Shown here: positions 46,213 to 55,140 of the stretch, one piece after another
Layout of the letters: every line of letters starts with the position of its first letter
Numbering within the stretch: the first letter of the stretch is position 1
NCBI RefSeq assembly: GCF_021602155.1
Contig: NZ_BQHY01000001.1
Span: 248,001-312,000 of the forward strand
Origin: Pseudomonas parakoreensis
Lineage (GTDB): Bacteria > Pseudomonadota > Gammaproteobacteria > Pseudomonadales > Pseudomonadaceae
Length of the DNA: 64,000 nucleotides
Direction of reading: 5' to 3'
Notes under the pieces: generated by a model
Told to the model about the DNA's origin: nothing
The model's input: only the letters and a program-made list of their open reading frames with translations
The model's database searches: none
Position numbers and translations under genes: made by a program

Positions 46213-46937
46213 CTTGCGCCGTGATTCCGGTCTACAACCATGAAACCGCGATCGGCACCGTGGTCGACGCCCTGCTCGCCCAGGACCTGCCGTGCATTCT
46301 GGTGGACGATGCCAGCACCCCGTCCTGCGCGCGCGTGCTGGATGCGCTGGCCGAGCGTGATCAGGTGCATCTGGTGCGCCTGACCCTCAATCAGGGCAAG
46401 GGCGGCGCGGTGATGACCGGCCTGCGCGAAGCAGCGCGTCTGGGCTTCACCCATGCCCTGCAAGTGGACGCCGATGGCCAGCACGACCTGCACGACGTCG
46501 CGCGTTTCGTCGCGGAATCCCGCGCCCACCCGGACGCCATGATCTGCGGTTATCCACTGTTCGACGAGAGCGTGCCCAAGGGCCGCTTGTACGCGCGTTA
46601 TCTGACTCATGTGATGGTCTGGATCAACACGCTGTCGCTGCAGATCCGCGATTCGATGTGTGGCTTTCGCGTCTATCCGCTGGCCCCGACGCTGGCGCTG
46701 ATCGACTCGGCACGAGTCGGCAAGCGCATGGATTTCGACTCCGACATCCTCGTGCGCCTGGCGTGGCGCAACCAGCCGATGCGCTGGCTGCAGACCAGCG
46801 TGCATTACCCGCTGGATGGCGTCTCGCACTTCCGCCTGTTCCACGACAACGCGCTGATTTCCAGCATGCACACCCGGCTGTTCTTCGGCATGCTGCTGCG
46901 CCTGCCCGTCATCCTCTGGCGCCGGTGGCGCACATGA
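46203..46937 (+). CDS. Family 2 glycosyltransferase of the aryl polyene pathway
   Basis: Inner-membrane-associated or cytosolic GT-A glycosyltransferase. The 244 residues have the GT2 layout: CAVIPVYNHETAIGTVVDAL at the N-terminus, LVDDAS, LNQGKGGAVMTGLREA, and the metal-binding DADGQHD motif (about residue 87-93). In canonical clusters a glycosyltransferase and acyltransferase are one protein (ApeJ); here they are two genes overlapping by 4 bp. An ATG-led frame exists 18 codons upstream but reads through the REP element, so the start is ATG at 46203. It probably adds the sugar to which the polyene is attached. Confidence 0.85.
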   Translation: MHNPCAVIPVYNHETAIGTVVDALLAQDLPCILVDDASTPSCARVLDALAERDQVHLVRLTLNQGKGGAVMTGLREAARLGFTHALQVDADGQHDLHDVARFVAESRAHPDAMICGYPLFDESVPKGRLYARYLTHVMVWINTLSLQIRDSMCGFRVYPLAPTLALIDSARVGKRMDFDSDILVRLAWRNQPMRWLQTSVHYPLDGVSHFRLFHDNALISSMHTRLFFGMLLRLPVILWRRWRT

Positions 46938-47881
46938 GCGTCGAGACCGACAAGAAACACTGGGCCGACCGCGAAGAGCGCGGCAGCTTCCTGCTGATGA
47001 AATTCACCGCAGTCGCCGCCAAAGTGCTTGGCCGACGCCTGCTCAGTCCGCTGCTGTACGGCATCGTCCTGTACTTCTTCCTGTTCGGCCGTACCGCGCG
47101 CAACAGTGCCTGGCAGTACCAGCAACGGCTGGCTGACTGGAGCAACCGCGGCGAATTGCGCCCGAGCTACTGGCGCGTGTTCCGCCAGTTCATGGCGTTC
47201 GCCGATTCGCTGCTCGACAAGCTCGACGTGTGGAACGGCAAGCTGCGCATCGAGCAGATCGAAATCATCGACCCGGCACTGCTGCGCAATCAGCTGCGCG
47301 GCAGTCGCGGGCAACTGCTGGTCGGCGCGCATCTGGGCAACCTCGAAGTGTGCCGCGCCCTGGCCGAGATCGGCGAAAAGGTCACCATGAACGTGTTGGT
47401 GCACACCAAGCACGCCGAGCAGTTCAACCGCTTGCTGGGCGAGGCCGGGGCGACCAATCTGCGCCTGATTCAGGTCAGCGAACTGGACCCGGTGATCATG
47501 CTGCAACTGCACGAACGCCTGGAGCGCGGTGAATGGCTGGCGATTGCCGGCGACCGCGTGCCGTTGCACGGCGGGCGCAGCGTCACCGTGGATTTTCTCG
47601 GCCACCCGGCAGCGTTTCCGCAAGGCCCTTGGTTGCTGGCCGGTTTGCTCAAATGCCCGGTCAACCTGCTGATGTGCCTGAAACAACCGGACGGCCACTA
47701 TCGCCTGACCCTCGAACCGTTTGCCGACAGCGTGGTGTGGACGCGCCGCGAGCGCGAGCAGGTCATTCATCAGTGGGCCACCCGTTATGCGCAGCGCCTG
47801 AGTCACTATTGCCTCCAAGCCCCGCACCAATGGTTCAACTTTTACCCTTTCTGGAAGACCGATGACGACGCCAACCCATGA
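46934..47881 (+). CDS. LpxL/HtrB-like lipid acyltransferase of the aryl polyene pathway
   Basis: A 315-residue inner-membrane acyltransferase of the lauroyl/myristoyl-transferase family. It has an N-terminal membrane segment (YGIVLYFFLFGRTARNS, about 44-60), the family catalytic region around LVGAHLGNLEVCRALAEIG (HLGNLE, with catalytic His and Glu), and the GDRVPLHGGRS motif (about 196-210) with the conserved Asp-Arg. Start ATG overlaps the glycosyltransferase stop (ATGA). Together with the previous gene it is the split equivalent of ApeJ and should attach polyene to a lipid. Confidence 0.87.
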   Translation: MSVETDKKHWADREERGSFLLMKFTAVAAKVLGRRLLSPLLYGIVLYFFLFGRTARNSAWQYQQRLADWSNRGELRPSYWRVFRQFMAFADSLLDKLDVWNGKLRIEQIEIIDPALLRNQLRGSRGQLLVGAHLGNLEVCRALAEIGEKVTMNVLVHTKHAEQFNRLLGEAGATNLRLIQVSELDPVIMLQLHERLERGEWLAIAGDRVPLHGGRSVTVDFLGHPAAFPQGPWLLAGLLKCPVNLLMCLKQPDGHYRLTLEPFADSVVWTRREREQVIHQWATRYAQRLSHYCLQAPHQWFNFYPFWKTDDDANP

Positions 47882-49406
47882 GCCGGTTACCTTCGGCGAA
47901 CGCCCTTTGCGCATCGAAGACGTGCTGGCCCTGGCCAACCGTCGGGCGCCCGTGCAGTTGCAGAGCGACGCAGCCTACCGCGAGCGCATCGCCAAGGGCG
48001 CACGGTTCCTCGATTCGCTGCTGGACAAGGAAGGCGTGATCTACGGCGTGACCACCGGTTACGGCGATTCCTGCGTGGTCGCGGTGCCGCTGCATCACGT
48101 CGAAGCATTGCCGCGTCATCTCTACACTTTCCACGGTTGCGGGCTGGGCAAGCTGCTCGACGCCCAGGCCACCCGCGCCGTGCTGGCAGCGCGCTTGCAG
48201 TCGCTGTGCCACGGCGTGTCCGGGGTGCGCATCGAACTGTTGGAGCGCCTGCACGCCTTCCTTGAACACGACATCCTGCCGCTGATCCCCGAAGAAGGTT
48301 CGGTCGGCGCCAGCGGTGATCTGACGCCGCTGTCCTACGTCGCCGCGACCCTGTCCGGCGAGCGTGAAGTGTGGTTCCGTGGCGAGCGTCGCCAGGCTGC
48401 CGACGTGCATCGCGAACTCGGCTGGACGCCGCTGGTGCTGCGCCCGAAAGAAGCGCTGGCGTTGATGAACGGCACCGCAGTGATGACCGGTCTGGCCTGC
48501 CTCGCCTTCGCCCGCGCTGACTATCTGCTGCAACTGGCCACACGCATCACCGCGCTCAACGTGGTCGCGTTGCAAGGCAATCCGGAACATTTCGACGAGC
48601 GTCTGTTCGCCGCCAAGCCACATCCGGGGCAGATGCAAGTCGCCGCGTGGTTGCGCAAGGATCTGGCAATTGACGCGCCGACCGCGCCGCTGCATCGCCT
48701 GCAGGATCGCTACTCGCTGCGCTGCGCCCCGCACGTGCTCGGGGTGCTGGCCGACAGTCTGAACTGGCTGCGTTCGTTCATCGAAACCGAGCTCAACAGC
48801 GCCAACGACAACCCGATCATCGACGCCGAAGCCGAGCGCGTGCTGCACGGCGGGCACTTCTACGGCGGGCACATCGCATTCGCCATGGACAGCCTGAAAA
48901 ATCTGGTGGCTAACGTTGCCGATCTGCTCGACCGACAACTCGCGTTGCTGGTGGACGAGCGCTACAACCATGGATTGCCGAGCAACCTGTCCGGTGCTCC
49001 GGCGGATCGCGCCATGATCAATCACGGCTTCAAGGCCGTGCAGATCGGCACCAGTGCCTGGACTGCCGAAGCGCTGAAAAACACGATGCCGGCCAGCGTA
49101 TTCTCACGCTCCACCGAGTGCCACAACCAGGACAAGGTGAGCATGGGCACCATCGCCGCCCGTGACGCGATCCGCGTGCTGGAGCTGACCGAGCAGGTCG
49201 CCGCCGCCACGTTGCTCGCGGCCAATCAAGGCGTGTGGTTGCGCGGTCGTGATGAAGACGCGCGTGCGCTGCCACCTTCGCTGGCCGCCATGCACGAAGA
49301 GCTGGCCAAGGACTTCCCGCCGGTCATCGAAGACCGTGCACTCGAAGGCGAATTGCGCCTGTGCCTGCAACGTATCGCCGAGCAACACTGGAGGCTGCAT
49401 GCGTAG
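47862..49406 (+). CDS. MIO-type aromatic amino acid ammonia-lyase
   Basis: Eliminates ammonia from an aromatic amino acid (His, Phe or Tyr) to give an unsaturated acid. The 514-residue protein is full length. Ala150-Ser151-Gly152 in EGSVGASGDLTPL form the MIO prosthetic group; YGVTTGYGD (about 61-69) is the conserved catalytic loop with Tyr61. In the position that separates families (about residues 90-91) it reads Phe-His within LYTFHGCGLG: neither Ser-His (His ammonia-lyase) nor Phe-Leu (Phe) nor His-Leu (Tyr). In an aryl polyene cluster the product is expected to be an aryl-acrylate starter, for example a cinnamate or coumarate. It overlaps the acyltransferase by 20 bp and the thioesterase by 8 bp. 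Confidence 0.9.
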   Translation: MTTPTHEPVTFGERPLRIEDVLALANRRAPVQLQSDAAYRERIAKGARFLDSLLDKEGVIYGVTTGYGDSCVVAVPLHHVEALPRHLYTFHGCGLGKLLDAQATRAVLAARLQSLCHGVSGVRIELLERLHAFLEHDILPLIPEEGSVGASGDLTPLSYVAATLSGEREVWFRGERRQAADVHRELGWTPLVLRPKEALALMNGTAVMTGLACLAFARADYLLQLATRITALNVVALQGNPEHFDERLFAAKPHPGQMQVAAWLRKDLAIDAPTAPLHRLQDRYSLRCAPHVLGVLADSLNWLRSFIETELNSANDNPIIDAEAERVLHGGHFYGGHIAFAMDSLKNLVANVADLLDRQLALLVDERYNHGLPSNLSGAPADRAMINHGFKAVQIGTSAWTAEALKNTMPASVFSRSTECHNQDKVSMGTIAARDAIRVLELTEQVAAATLLAANQGVWLRGRDEDARALPPSLAAMHEELAKDFPPVIEDRALEGELRLCLQRIAEQHWRLHA

Positions 49407-49824
49407 CGCCGGAGTGCTGCACGCCGACACGGAAATCCTCGTGCCGTTTTTTGACGTCGACACTATGCATGTGGTCTGGCACGGGCATTACGTCAAATAC
49501 CTGGAAGTGGCGCGCTGCGCGCTGCTCGACCAGATCGGCCACAACTACACGCAGATGTCCGAGTCCGGTTACGCGTGGCCGATCATCGACCTGCAACTGC
49601 GTTATGTGCGCGGCGCGGTGTTCGGCCAGCGCCTGAACGTGCGCGCCAGTCTGGTGGAGTGGGAGAACCGCTTGAAGATCAATTATCTGATTACCGACCT
49701 GCAGACCGGCGAGCGCCTGACCCGTGCCAGCTCGGTGCAGGTGGCGGTCGAGATCAGCAGCCGCGAAATGCAACTGGCTTCCCCCAAAGTGTTCACCGAC
49801 GCGGTGCAGAGGATGCTGCGATGA
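49399..49824 (+). CDS. Hot-dog thioesterase, 4-hydroxybenzoyl-CoA thioesterase family (ApeK-like)
   Basis: A 141-residue single hot-dog domain. The catalytic stretch FFDVDTMHVVWHGHYVKYLEVAR has the Asp near DVDTM and the HGHY loop of the 4HBT family. It may release or edit acyl groups during polyene synthesis. Start ATG at 49399 overlaps the lyase stop by 8 bp with GGAGG just upstream; the open frame extends 50 codons further but those read out of frame with the lyase gene. Confidence 0.86.
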   Translation: MRSAGVLHADTEILVPFFDVDTMHVVWHGHYVKYLEVARCALLDQIGHNYTQMSESGYAWPIIDLQLRYVRGAVFGQRLNVRASLVEWENRLKINYLITDLQTGERLTRASSVQVAVEISSREMQLASPKVFTDAVQRMLR

Positions 49825-50423
49825 ACCTGTTCTGCAAAGGCCTTGGCGCGCTGGCGCTGCTCGCCGTGTCGACGCTGGCCAACGCCTTCGACCTGCAGCA
49901 GCTCAGCGAGCAACTGGCGAAACCAGAAGTGATCCACGGCCAGTTCATTCAGGAAAAGCACCTGCGCGCGCTGCCTCAGCCGTTGCTCAGCAAGGGCAGC
50001 TTCGTGCTGGCGAAAAACCACGGTCTGCTCTGGCTGCTCAAGACCCCGCTGCAACAGGATTACCGCATCACCGCCAACGGCATCGCCCGTCGTGACGGCA
50101 ACGCTTGGCAGTTGCTGCCGAACAAGAGCGCCGGTGCCGAACAGAACCGCTTGTTCCTCGCTGTGCTGCAAGGTGACAGCAGCGGCTTGCAGCGGGATTT
50201 CGAACTGGCCCTGAGCGGCGACGCACAGCAGTGGAAACTCACCCTGACCCCGCGTTCGCTGCTGCTCAAGCAAGTGTTCAATCAGATCAATATCAACGGT
50301 GGCGAGCTGGTACAGACCATCGAACTGCTGGAAACCCAGGGCGACAGCACCGTGCTGCGCATGCAGGACAGCACTGCAAACCAGCCGTTGAGCGAAGCGG
50401 AGCAACATGACTTTGCCGAGTGA
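49821..50423 (+). CDS. LolA-like outer-membrane carrier protein
   Basis: A 200-residue periplasmic protein with a Sec signal peptide (MNLFCKGLGALALLAVSTL, cut after ANA). The rest is a LolA/LolB-type half-barrel pattern (VIHGQFIQEKHLRALPQPLL; SKGSFVLAKNHGLLWLLKTP; FNQININGG). The family carries hydrophobic cargo across the periplasm; here the cargo would be the lipid-linked polyene moving to the outer membrane. It is coupled to its neighbours by a 4-bp overlap upstream and 17-bp overlap downstream. ApeL-like by order. Confidence 0.87.
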   Translation: MNLFCKGLGALALLAVSTLANAFDLQQLSEQLAKPEVIHGQFIQEKHLRALPQPLLSKGSFVLAKNHGLLWLLKTPLQQDYRITANGIARRDGNAWQLLPNKSAGAEQNRLFLAVLQGDSSGLQRDFELALSGDAQQWKLTLTPRSLLLKQVFNQININGGELVQTIELLETQGDSTVLRMQDSTANQPLSEAEQHDFAE

Positions 50424-52746
50424 GCGCAGGCTGCCGTGGCTGTTTCTGATCCTGCTGCTGGCGGTCGTCGCGCTGGCCGGGTGGCAGTGGCGCGACGGTG
50501 CGCCACTGTCGGCCAACCTCATGGAGCTGGTGCCCGGGACCAACCCTGACGCCCTCGAACTGCGCGCCGAACAGCGCATGCAGGAACCGCTCAATCGGGA
50601 AATGCTGGTACTGGTCGGGCACACCGATCGCCAGCAAGCGCTGGCCATGGCGCAAACCCTCGGCGAGCAATGGCAATCCAGCGGTCTGTTCGAAAAGGTT
50701 CAGTGGAACCTGCAGGCGGATCTGCCGGCGCTGCGCACGCAACTGCTGCAAGGGCGGCTGGCGATGCTCTCGGCGGATGATCGGCAACTGCTGACCGAGC
50801 ATCCCGATGCGTTCATTCAACAACGGGTGCAGGCGCTGTTCGACCCGTTCAACGGTTTCACCTTGGTACCGAGCCAGGACGACTGGCTGGGCCTGACCGG
50901 ACGCATCCAGAACAGCCAGCCGAAACACGGTGCGGTGCAACTGGACATCGGCAGCGGCGCACTGGTCGCCGATGCCGACGGCAAGAGCTGGGTGCTGCTG
51001 CGCGCGCGTACCACCGGCAATGCCTTCGATATGAACCTGCCGCTGAAAGTCGCCGATCTGCTGCAGCACAGTCGCGAGCAAGCAGCGAAATCCGATGTAC
51101 ACCTGTTGGCCGCCAGCGGTCTGCTGTACGCCGCCAACGGTCAGCAGCAAGCCACCCGCGAAATGACCTGGGTCGGCGGCGGCGCCACCCTCGGTATTCT
51201 GCTGTTGCTGCTGTTGGCGTTCCGCCGCTGGCGGGTGCTGCTGGCGTTCGTGCCGGTGCTGGTGGGCATGCTGTTCGGCGCGGTGGCCTGCGTCGCGGTG
51301 TTCGGCCACATGCATGTGATGACGCTGGTGCTCGGCTCCAGCCTGATCGGCGTGGCGGTGGATTACCCGCTGCACTATCTGTCGAAAAGCTGGAGCCTCA
51401 AGCCGTGGCGCAGTTGGCCGGCGCTGCGCCTGACCCTGTCCGGGCTGACGCTGAGCCTGATCACCAGCGCCATCGGTTATCTGGCACTGGCCTGGACGCC
51501 CTTCCCGGCGCTGACGCAAATCGCGGTGTTCTCCGCTGCCGGCCTGCTCGGTGCTTACCTGTCGGCGGTGTGCTTGCTGCCGGCCCTGCTGAAAAACGTT
51601 GAGCTGCAACCGGCGCAATGGCCGCTGCGCCTGGCCGAGCGCTTGGTGCAACTGCGCGAAAACCTGCTCGAACACGTGCGCACCCCGGTGCTGCTGGCGC
51701 TGCTGATCGCCTTCTGCGCTGGCGGTCTGGTGCAGCTGCAAAGCAAAAACGACATTCGCCAATGGGTCGGTGCGCCGCAACGCCTGACCGATGAAGCCCA
51801 GACCATCGCGCGCATCACCGGTTATCAGCCGACCAGCCAGTTCTTCCTCGTGCGCGGCGCCAATCAGCAGGAATTGCTGGAGCGTCAAGCCGCGTTGAGC
51901 GAGCGTCTGCAGCAACTGGTCAACCTCGACAAGCTGCAAGGCTATCTGGCCCTCGACCAACTGCTCAGTCCGCCGAGCCAGCAACAGCAAGTGCGCGAAG
52001 CGCTGAGCAAACTGCCTCAATACTGGCAGCCGTTGCTCGACCTTGGCGTACCGCTCGCGGCGTTGCAAACCGAGTTGCAGCAGTTGCAAAACCTGCCTGC
52101 CGAAGACATCGACGCAGCACTGGCCGGGCCGTTGGGCGAGCCTTACCGCACGCTGTGGCTCGGCCCGACCGAAGACGGCGTGGCGGCGATGACCAGCCTG
52201 CAGGGCCTGAACAATCCGTCACTGCTGCGAGTGCAGGCGCTGGACTTGCCGGGGGTGATGCTGGTCGATCGGCTCGGTGAATTGAACAATGTATTCGCCG
52301 CGACCCAGATCAGCGCCGCCGAACTGAAACTCGCCTCCTGCGTGTTGATCGTGCTGGTGCTGATCGTGCCGTTCGGCTTCGGCGGCGCGTTGCGCATCGT
52401 CGCCCTGCCGCTGCTGGCGGCGCTGTGCAGCCTGGCCAGCCTCGGCTGGCTCGGTCAGCCACTGACCCTGTTCAGCCTGTTCGGCCTGCTGCTGGTGACG
52501 GCGATCAGTGTCGATTACGCGATCCTCATGCGTGAGCAGGTTGGCGGTGCGGCAGTGAGTCTGCTGGGCACCCTGTTGGCGGCGCTGACGACCTGGCTGT
52601 CGTTCGGTCTGCTGGCCGTTTCCAGTACGCCGGCGGTGAGCAATTTTGGCCTGGCAGTGAGCCTCGGTCTGGCCTTCAGCTTCATTCTCGCGCCGTGGGC
52701 CGGACGTCACGTCCACCGCGTCACCATCGTGGAGCCGGCAGCGTGA
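50407..52746 (+). CDS. MMPL/RND-family exporter of the aryl polyene pathway
   Basis: A 779-residue inner-membrane transporter with the RND-like plan: one membrane segment at the N-terminus (about 9-27), a periplasmic domain (about 28-240), a bundle of segments (about 255-405, including the paired FVPVLVGMLFGAVACV), a second periplasmic domain (about 410-620), and another bundle (about 640-770) ending with the conserved VTAISVDYAILMREQ. Orthologues in aryl polyene clusters (ApeM) are taken to export the glycolipid precursor. The start overlaps the LolA-like gene by 17 bp. Confidence 0.88.
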   Translation: MTLPSERRLPWLFLILLLAVVALAGWQWRDGAPLSANLMELVPGTNPDALELRAEQRMQEPLNREMLVLVGHTDRQQALAMAQTLGEQWQSSGLFEKVQWNLQADLPALRTQLLQGRLAMLSADDRQLLTEHPDAFIQQRVQALFDPFNGFTLVPSQDDWLGLTGRIQNSQPKHGAVQLDIGSGALVADADGKSWVLLRARTTGNAFDMNLPLKVADLLQHSREQAAKSDVHLLAASGLLYAANGQQQATREMTWVGGGATLGILLLLLLAFRRWRVLLAFVPVLVGMLFGAVACVAVFGHMHVMTLVLGSSLIGVAVDYPLHYLSKSWSLKPWRSWPALRLTLSGLTLSLITSAIGYLALAWTPFPALTQIAVFSAAGLLGAYLSAVCLLPALLKNVELQPAQWPLRLAERLVQLRENLLEHVRTPVLLALLIAFCAGGLVQLQSKNDIRQWVGAPQRLTDEAQTIARITGYQPTSQFFLVRGANQQELLERQAALSERLQQLVNLDKLQGYLALDQLLSPPSQQQQVREALSKLPQYWQPLLDLGVPLAALQTELQQLQNLPAEDIDAALAGPLGEPYRTLWLGPTEDGVAAMTSLQGLNNPSLLRVQALDLPGVMLVDRLGELNNVFAATQISAAELKLASCVLIVLVLIVPFGFGGALRIVALPLLAALCSLASLGWLGQPLTLFSLFGLLLVTAISVDYAILMREQVGGAAVSLLGTLLAALTTWLSFGLLAVSSTPAVSNFGLAVSLGLAFSFILAPWAGRHVHRVTIVEPAA

Positions 52747-53906
52747 TGGTCGTCAGCTTCTGGCTGATGGCCCTGGCGTTGTTCGCTGTGGCCACCCATG
52801 TCGGTCGGCATTTCGGCCTGATCCCGATCGTCAGCCAGTTGCTGCTGGCCAGCTTCGGTTTGCCGCTGCTGATGTATTTCTGGATCGAACCGGACTGGCA
52901 GCTCAGCGGCGCCGAACTGATTGCGCCGGGGTGGCTGAAAGACCTCTACAGCCTGAGTTTCGCGCTGTTGCTCGGGCACATTCTCAGTGATGTGATCGAC
53001 CTGCGTCTGGATCGCCAGAGCGTGAAAATCGCCGTGCCGAGTTTTGTTGTACCGTTCGCCTGCGGCCTGGCCGCCGCCTGCTGGCTGCTGCCGGCGCAAC
53101 CGTGGCTGCACTCGCTGGCGATCGGTCTGGTGTTCGCGATCACCGCGATCCCGGTGCTGTACCTGTACCTGCGCCACATCGACTATCCGCCCGCCGCCAC
53201 CCGGCGCCTGGTGCAGACCGCAATTCTCATCGACCTGACCTGCTGGACGCTGTTCGGCCTTGCTCAAGGCAGTCTGCATCTGAGCAGCTTGTTGCTGCCA
53301 CTCGGCTTGGCCTGCGTGCCAGTGCTGTTGCATCTGCTGCGCGTGCGCCGACCGCTGACCTACAGCCTCGGCTTCTTTGCGCTGCTGGTGCTGGCCGAAC
53401 ATTACAAACTCAACGCGCTGATTTTCGGCATCGGTTATCTGCTGTGCATGGCCTTGCTGAAAGTGCCGTTGGTGCTGCCATTGCCGGCGCGGTGGATGAG
53501 CCGCTTGCAGACGTGGATCGCGATCCCGCTGATCCTGACCTTCGGCATCGTGCAGATCGACGTGCACAGCGCCCTGGCCAGCCTCGGCGCGGTGCAATGG
53601 GCGGCGCTGCTGCTGTTGCCGATTGCCAGTAAACTGCTCGGCAACTGGCTCGGGCTGGGCTGGGCCGGTGCATCGTTCGAAGGCGCCAGCCGCTGGCGCG
53701 AAAGCGTGTTGCTGAATATTCGCGGGCTGAGCGAAATCGTCTTTCTCAACCTGTTGCTGCAACAACAGCTCATCAGCCCGGCGCTGTACTTCGCGCTGAT
53801 GCTGATGGGCCTGATCGCGACGCTGTTGCCGGCCCTGATCGGCCTGCACCGCGCGCCTATGAAAACCAGCGCCACTGCGCCCGGGAGCTCACGTGCCAAT
53901 CGTTGA
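52746..53906 (+). CDS. Cation:proton antiporter-like membrane protein within the aryl polyene operon
   Basis: A 386-residue protein with about 11-12 hydrophobic segments (for example FWLMALALFAVATHVGRHFG, LPLLMYFWIE, FALLLGHILSDVIDL, LVFAITAIPVLYLYLRHI, LLLQQQLISPALYFALMLMG). The pattern resembles CPA-type antiporters, including a helix with an Asp near ILIDLTCWTLFGL (about residue 160-172), but the antiporter core motifs are not clear. ATG at 52746 overlaps the exporter stop codon by one base (TGATG). It has no counterpart that I recognise in canonical aryl polyene clusters. It may energise export or have a structural role; the function is unknown. Confidence 0.7.
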   Translation: MVVSFWLMALALFAVATHVGRHFGLIPIVSQLLLASFGLPLLMYFWIEPDWQLSGAELIAPGWLKDLYSLSFALLLGHILSDVIDLRLDRQSVKIAVPSFVVPFACGLAAACWLLPAQPWLHSLAIGLVFAITAIPVLYLYLRHIDYPPAATRRLVQTAILIDLTCWTLFGLAQGSLHLSSLLLPLGLACVPVLLHLLRVRRPLTYSLGFFALLVLAEHYKLNALIFGIGYLLCMALLKVPLVLPLPARWMSRLQTWIAIPLILTFGIVQIDVHSALASLGAVQWAALLLLPIASKLLGNWLGLGWAGASFEGASRWRESVLLNIRGLSEIVFLNLLLQQQLISPALYFALMLMGLIATLLPALIGLHRAPMKTSATAPGSSRANR

Positions 53907-55140
53907 AATGGAATCCCGTCAGGTCGTGATCATTGGCGCGGGCCCGTCCGGGGCCATCGCCGCCGCGTTGCTCAAGCGCCAGGGCCACGATGTGCTGGTG
54001 ATCGAGCGCCAGCATTTCCCAAGGTTTTCAATTGGTGAAAGCCTGCTCAGCCATTGCCTGGATTTCGTCGAAGAGGCCGGCATGCTCGACGCCGTCAACG
54101 CCGCCGGCTTCCAGCGCAAGACCGGTGCCGCCTTCGCTTGGGGCGAGCGCTACAGCGCCTTCGATTTCAGCGACACCTTCACCGCGGGCAAGCCGACCAC
54201 GTTCCAGGTGCAACGCGCCGATTTCGACAAGCTGCTGGCTGATCAGGCTGAATTGCAGGGTGCCGAATTCCGTTACGGCGATGCCATCGTCCGCGTCGAT
54301 TTCGACCGGGCCAGACCGCAGCTTGACGTGCTGCGCGAAGACGGCAGCGAGTACCGCATCGAAGCGGACTTTGTGCTCGACGCCAGCGGTTACGGGCGCG
54401 TGCTGTCGCGTTTGCTTGATCTGGAAGCGCCGTCGAATTTCCCGGTGCGCCAGGCAGTATTCACCCACGTTGAAGATCACATCGATAACCCGGCCTTCGA
54501 CCGCGAGAAGATCCTCGTCACTACTCATCCCGAGTACCGCGACATCTGGTTCTGGACGATCCCGTTCAGCAACGGGCGCTGCTCGGTGGGCGTGGTGGCT
54601 GCTGCCGAACACTTCAAGGGGCGCGACAGCGATCTGGATGCCTGCCTGCGCGGTTTCATCGGCGAAACGCCGAGCCTCGCCGCTGTATTGAACAACGCGG
54701 TGTGGGACACCCCGGCGCGCACCCTCGGCGGTTATGCGGCCAATGTGAAAACCCTGCACGGTCCGGGCTTCGCCCTGCTCGGCAACGCGGCGGAATTTCT
54801 CGACCCGGTGTTCTCTTCGGGCGTGACCATCGCCATGCGTTCGGCGAGCATGGCCGCCGCCGTCCTGCACCGGCAGTTGCAGGGCGAAACCGTCGACTGG
54901 CAGCGCGAGTTCGCCGAACCGCTCAAACGCGGGGTCGACACCTTCCGCTGCTATGTCGAGGGCTGGTACGCCGGTACCTTCCAGGACGTGATTTTTTATC
55001 AAGACAGCCAGGCAGACATCCGCCGGATGATCTGCTCGATCCTCGCCGGTTACGCCTGGGATGAACGCAACCCGTTCGTCAGCGAAGCGCGTCGCCGGTT
55101 GAAGATGATTTCCGAACTTTGTGCAAAGGACGCCCCATGA
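53893..55140 (+). CDS. FAD-dependent enzyme, flavin halogenase-like
   Basis: A 415-residue soluble flavoprotein. The N-terminal FAD fold has VVIIGAGPSGAIAAALL (GxGxxG at 15-20), VLVIERQHFP and then FPRFSIGESLL, a signature of FADH2 halogenases and their monooxygenase relatives. The halogenase hallmark WxWxIP is present as WFWTIP (219-224), and the candidate catalytic Lys76 lies in FQRKTGAAF. A halogenase, or a hydroxylase of the same clan, is therefore likely; the natural target would be the aryl head group. No flavin reductase gene accompanies it. GTG at 53893 after GGGAG overlaps the previous gene by 14 bp; ATG at 53908 is the alternative. Confidence 0.82.
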   Translation: MPIVEMESRQVVIIGAGPSGAIAAALLKRQGHDVLVIERQHFPRFSIGESLLSHCLDFVEEAGMLDAVNAAGFQRKTGAAFAWGERYSAFDFSDTFTAGKPTTFQVQRADFDKLLADQAELQGAEFRYGDAIVRVDFDRARPQLDVLREDGSEYRIEADFVLDASGYGRVLSRLLDLEAPSNFPVRQAVFTHVEDHIDNPAFDREKILVTTHPEYRDIWFWTIPFSNGRCSVGVVAAAEHFKGRDSDLDACLRGFIGETPSLAAVLNNAVWDTPARTLGGYAANVKTLHGPGFALLGNAAEFLDPVFSSGVTIAMRSASMAAAVLHRQLQGETVDWQREFAEPLKRGVDTFRCYVEGWYAGTFQDVIFYQDSQADIRRMICSILAGYAWDERNPFVSEARRRLKMISELCAKDAP

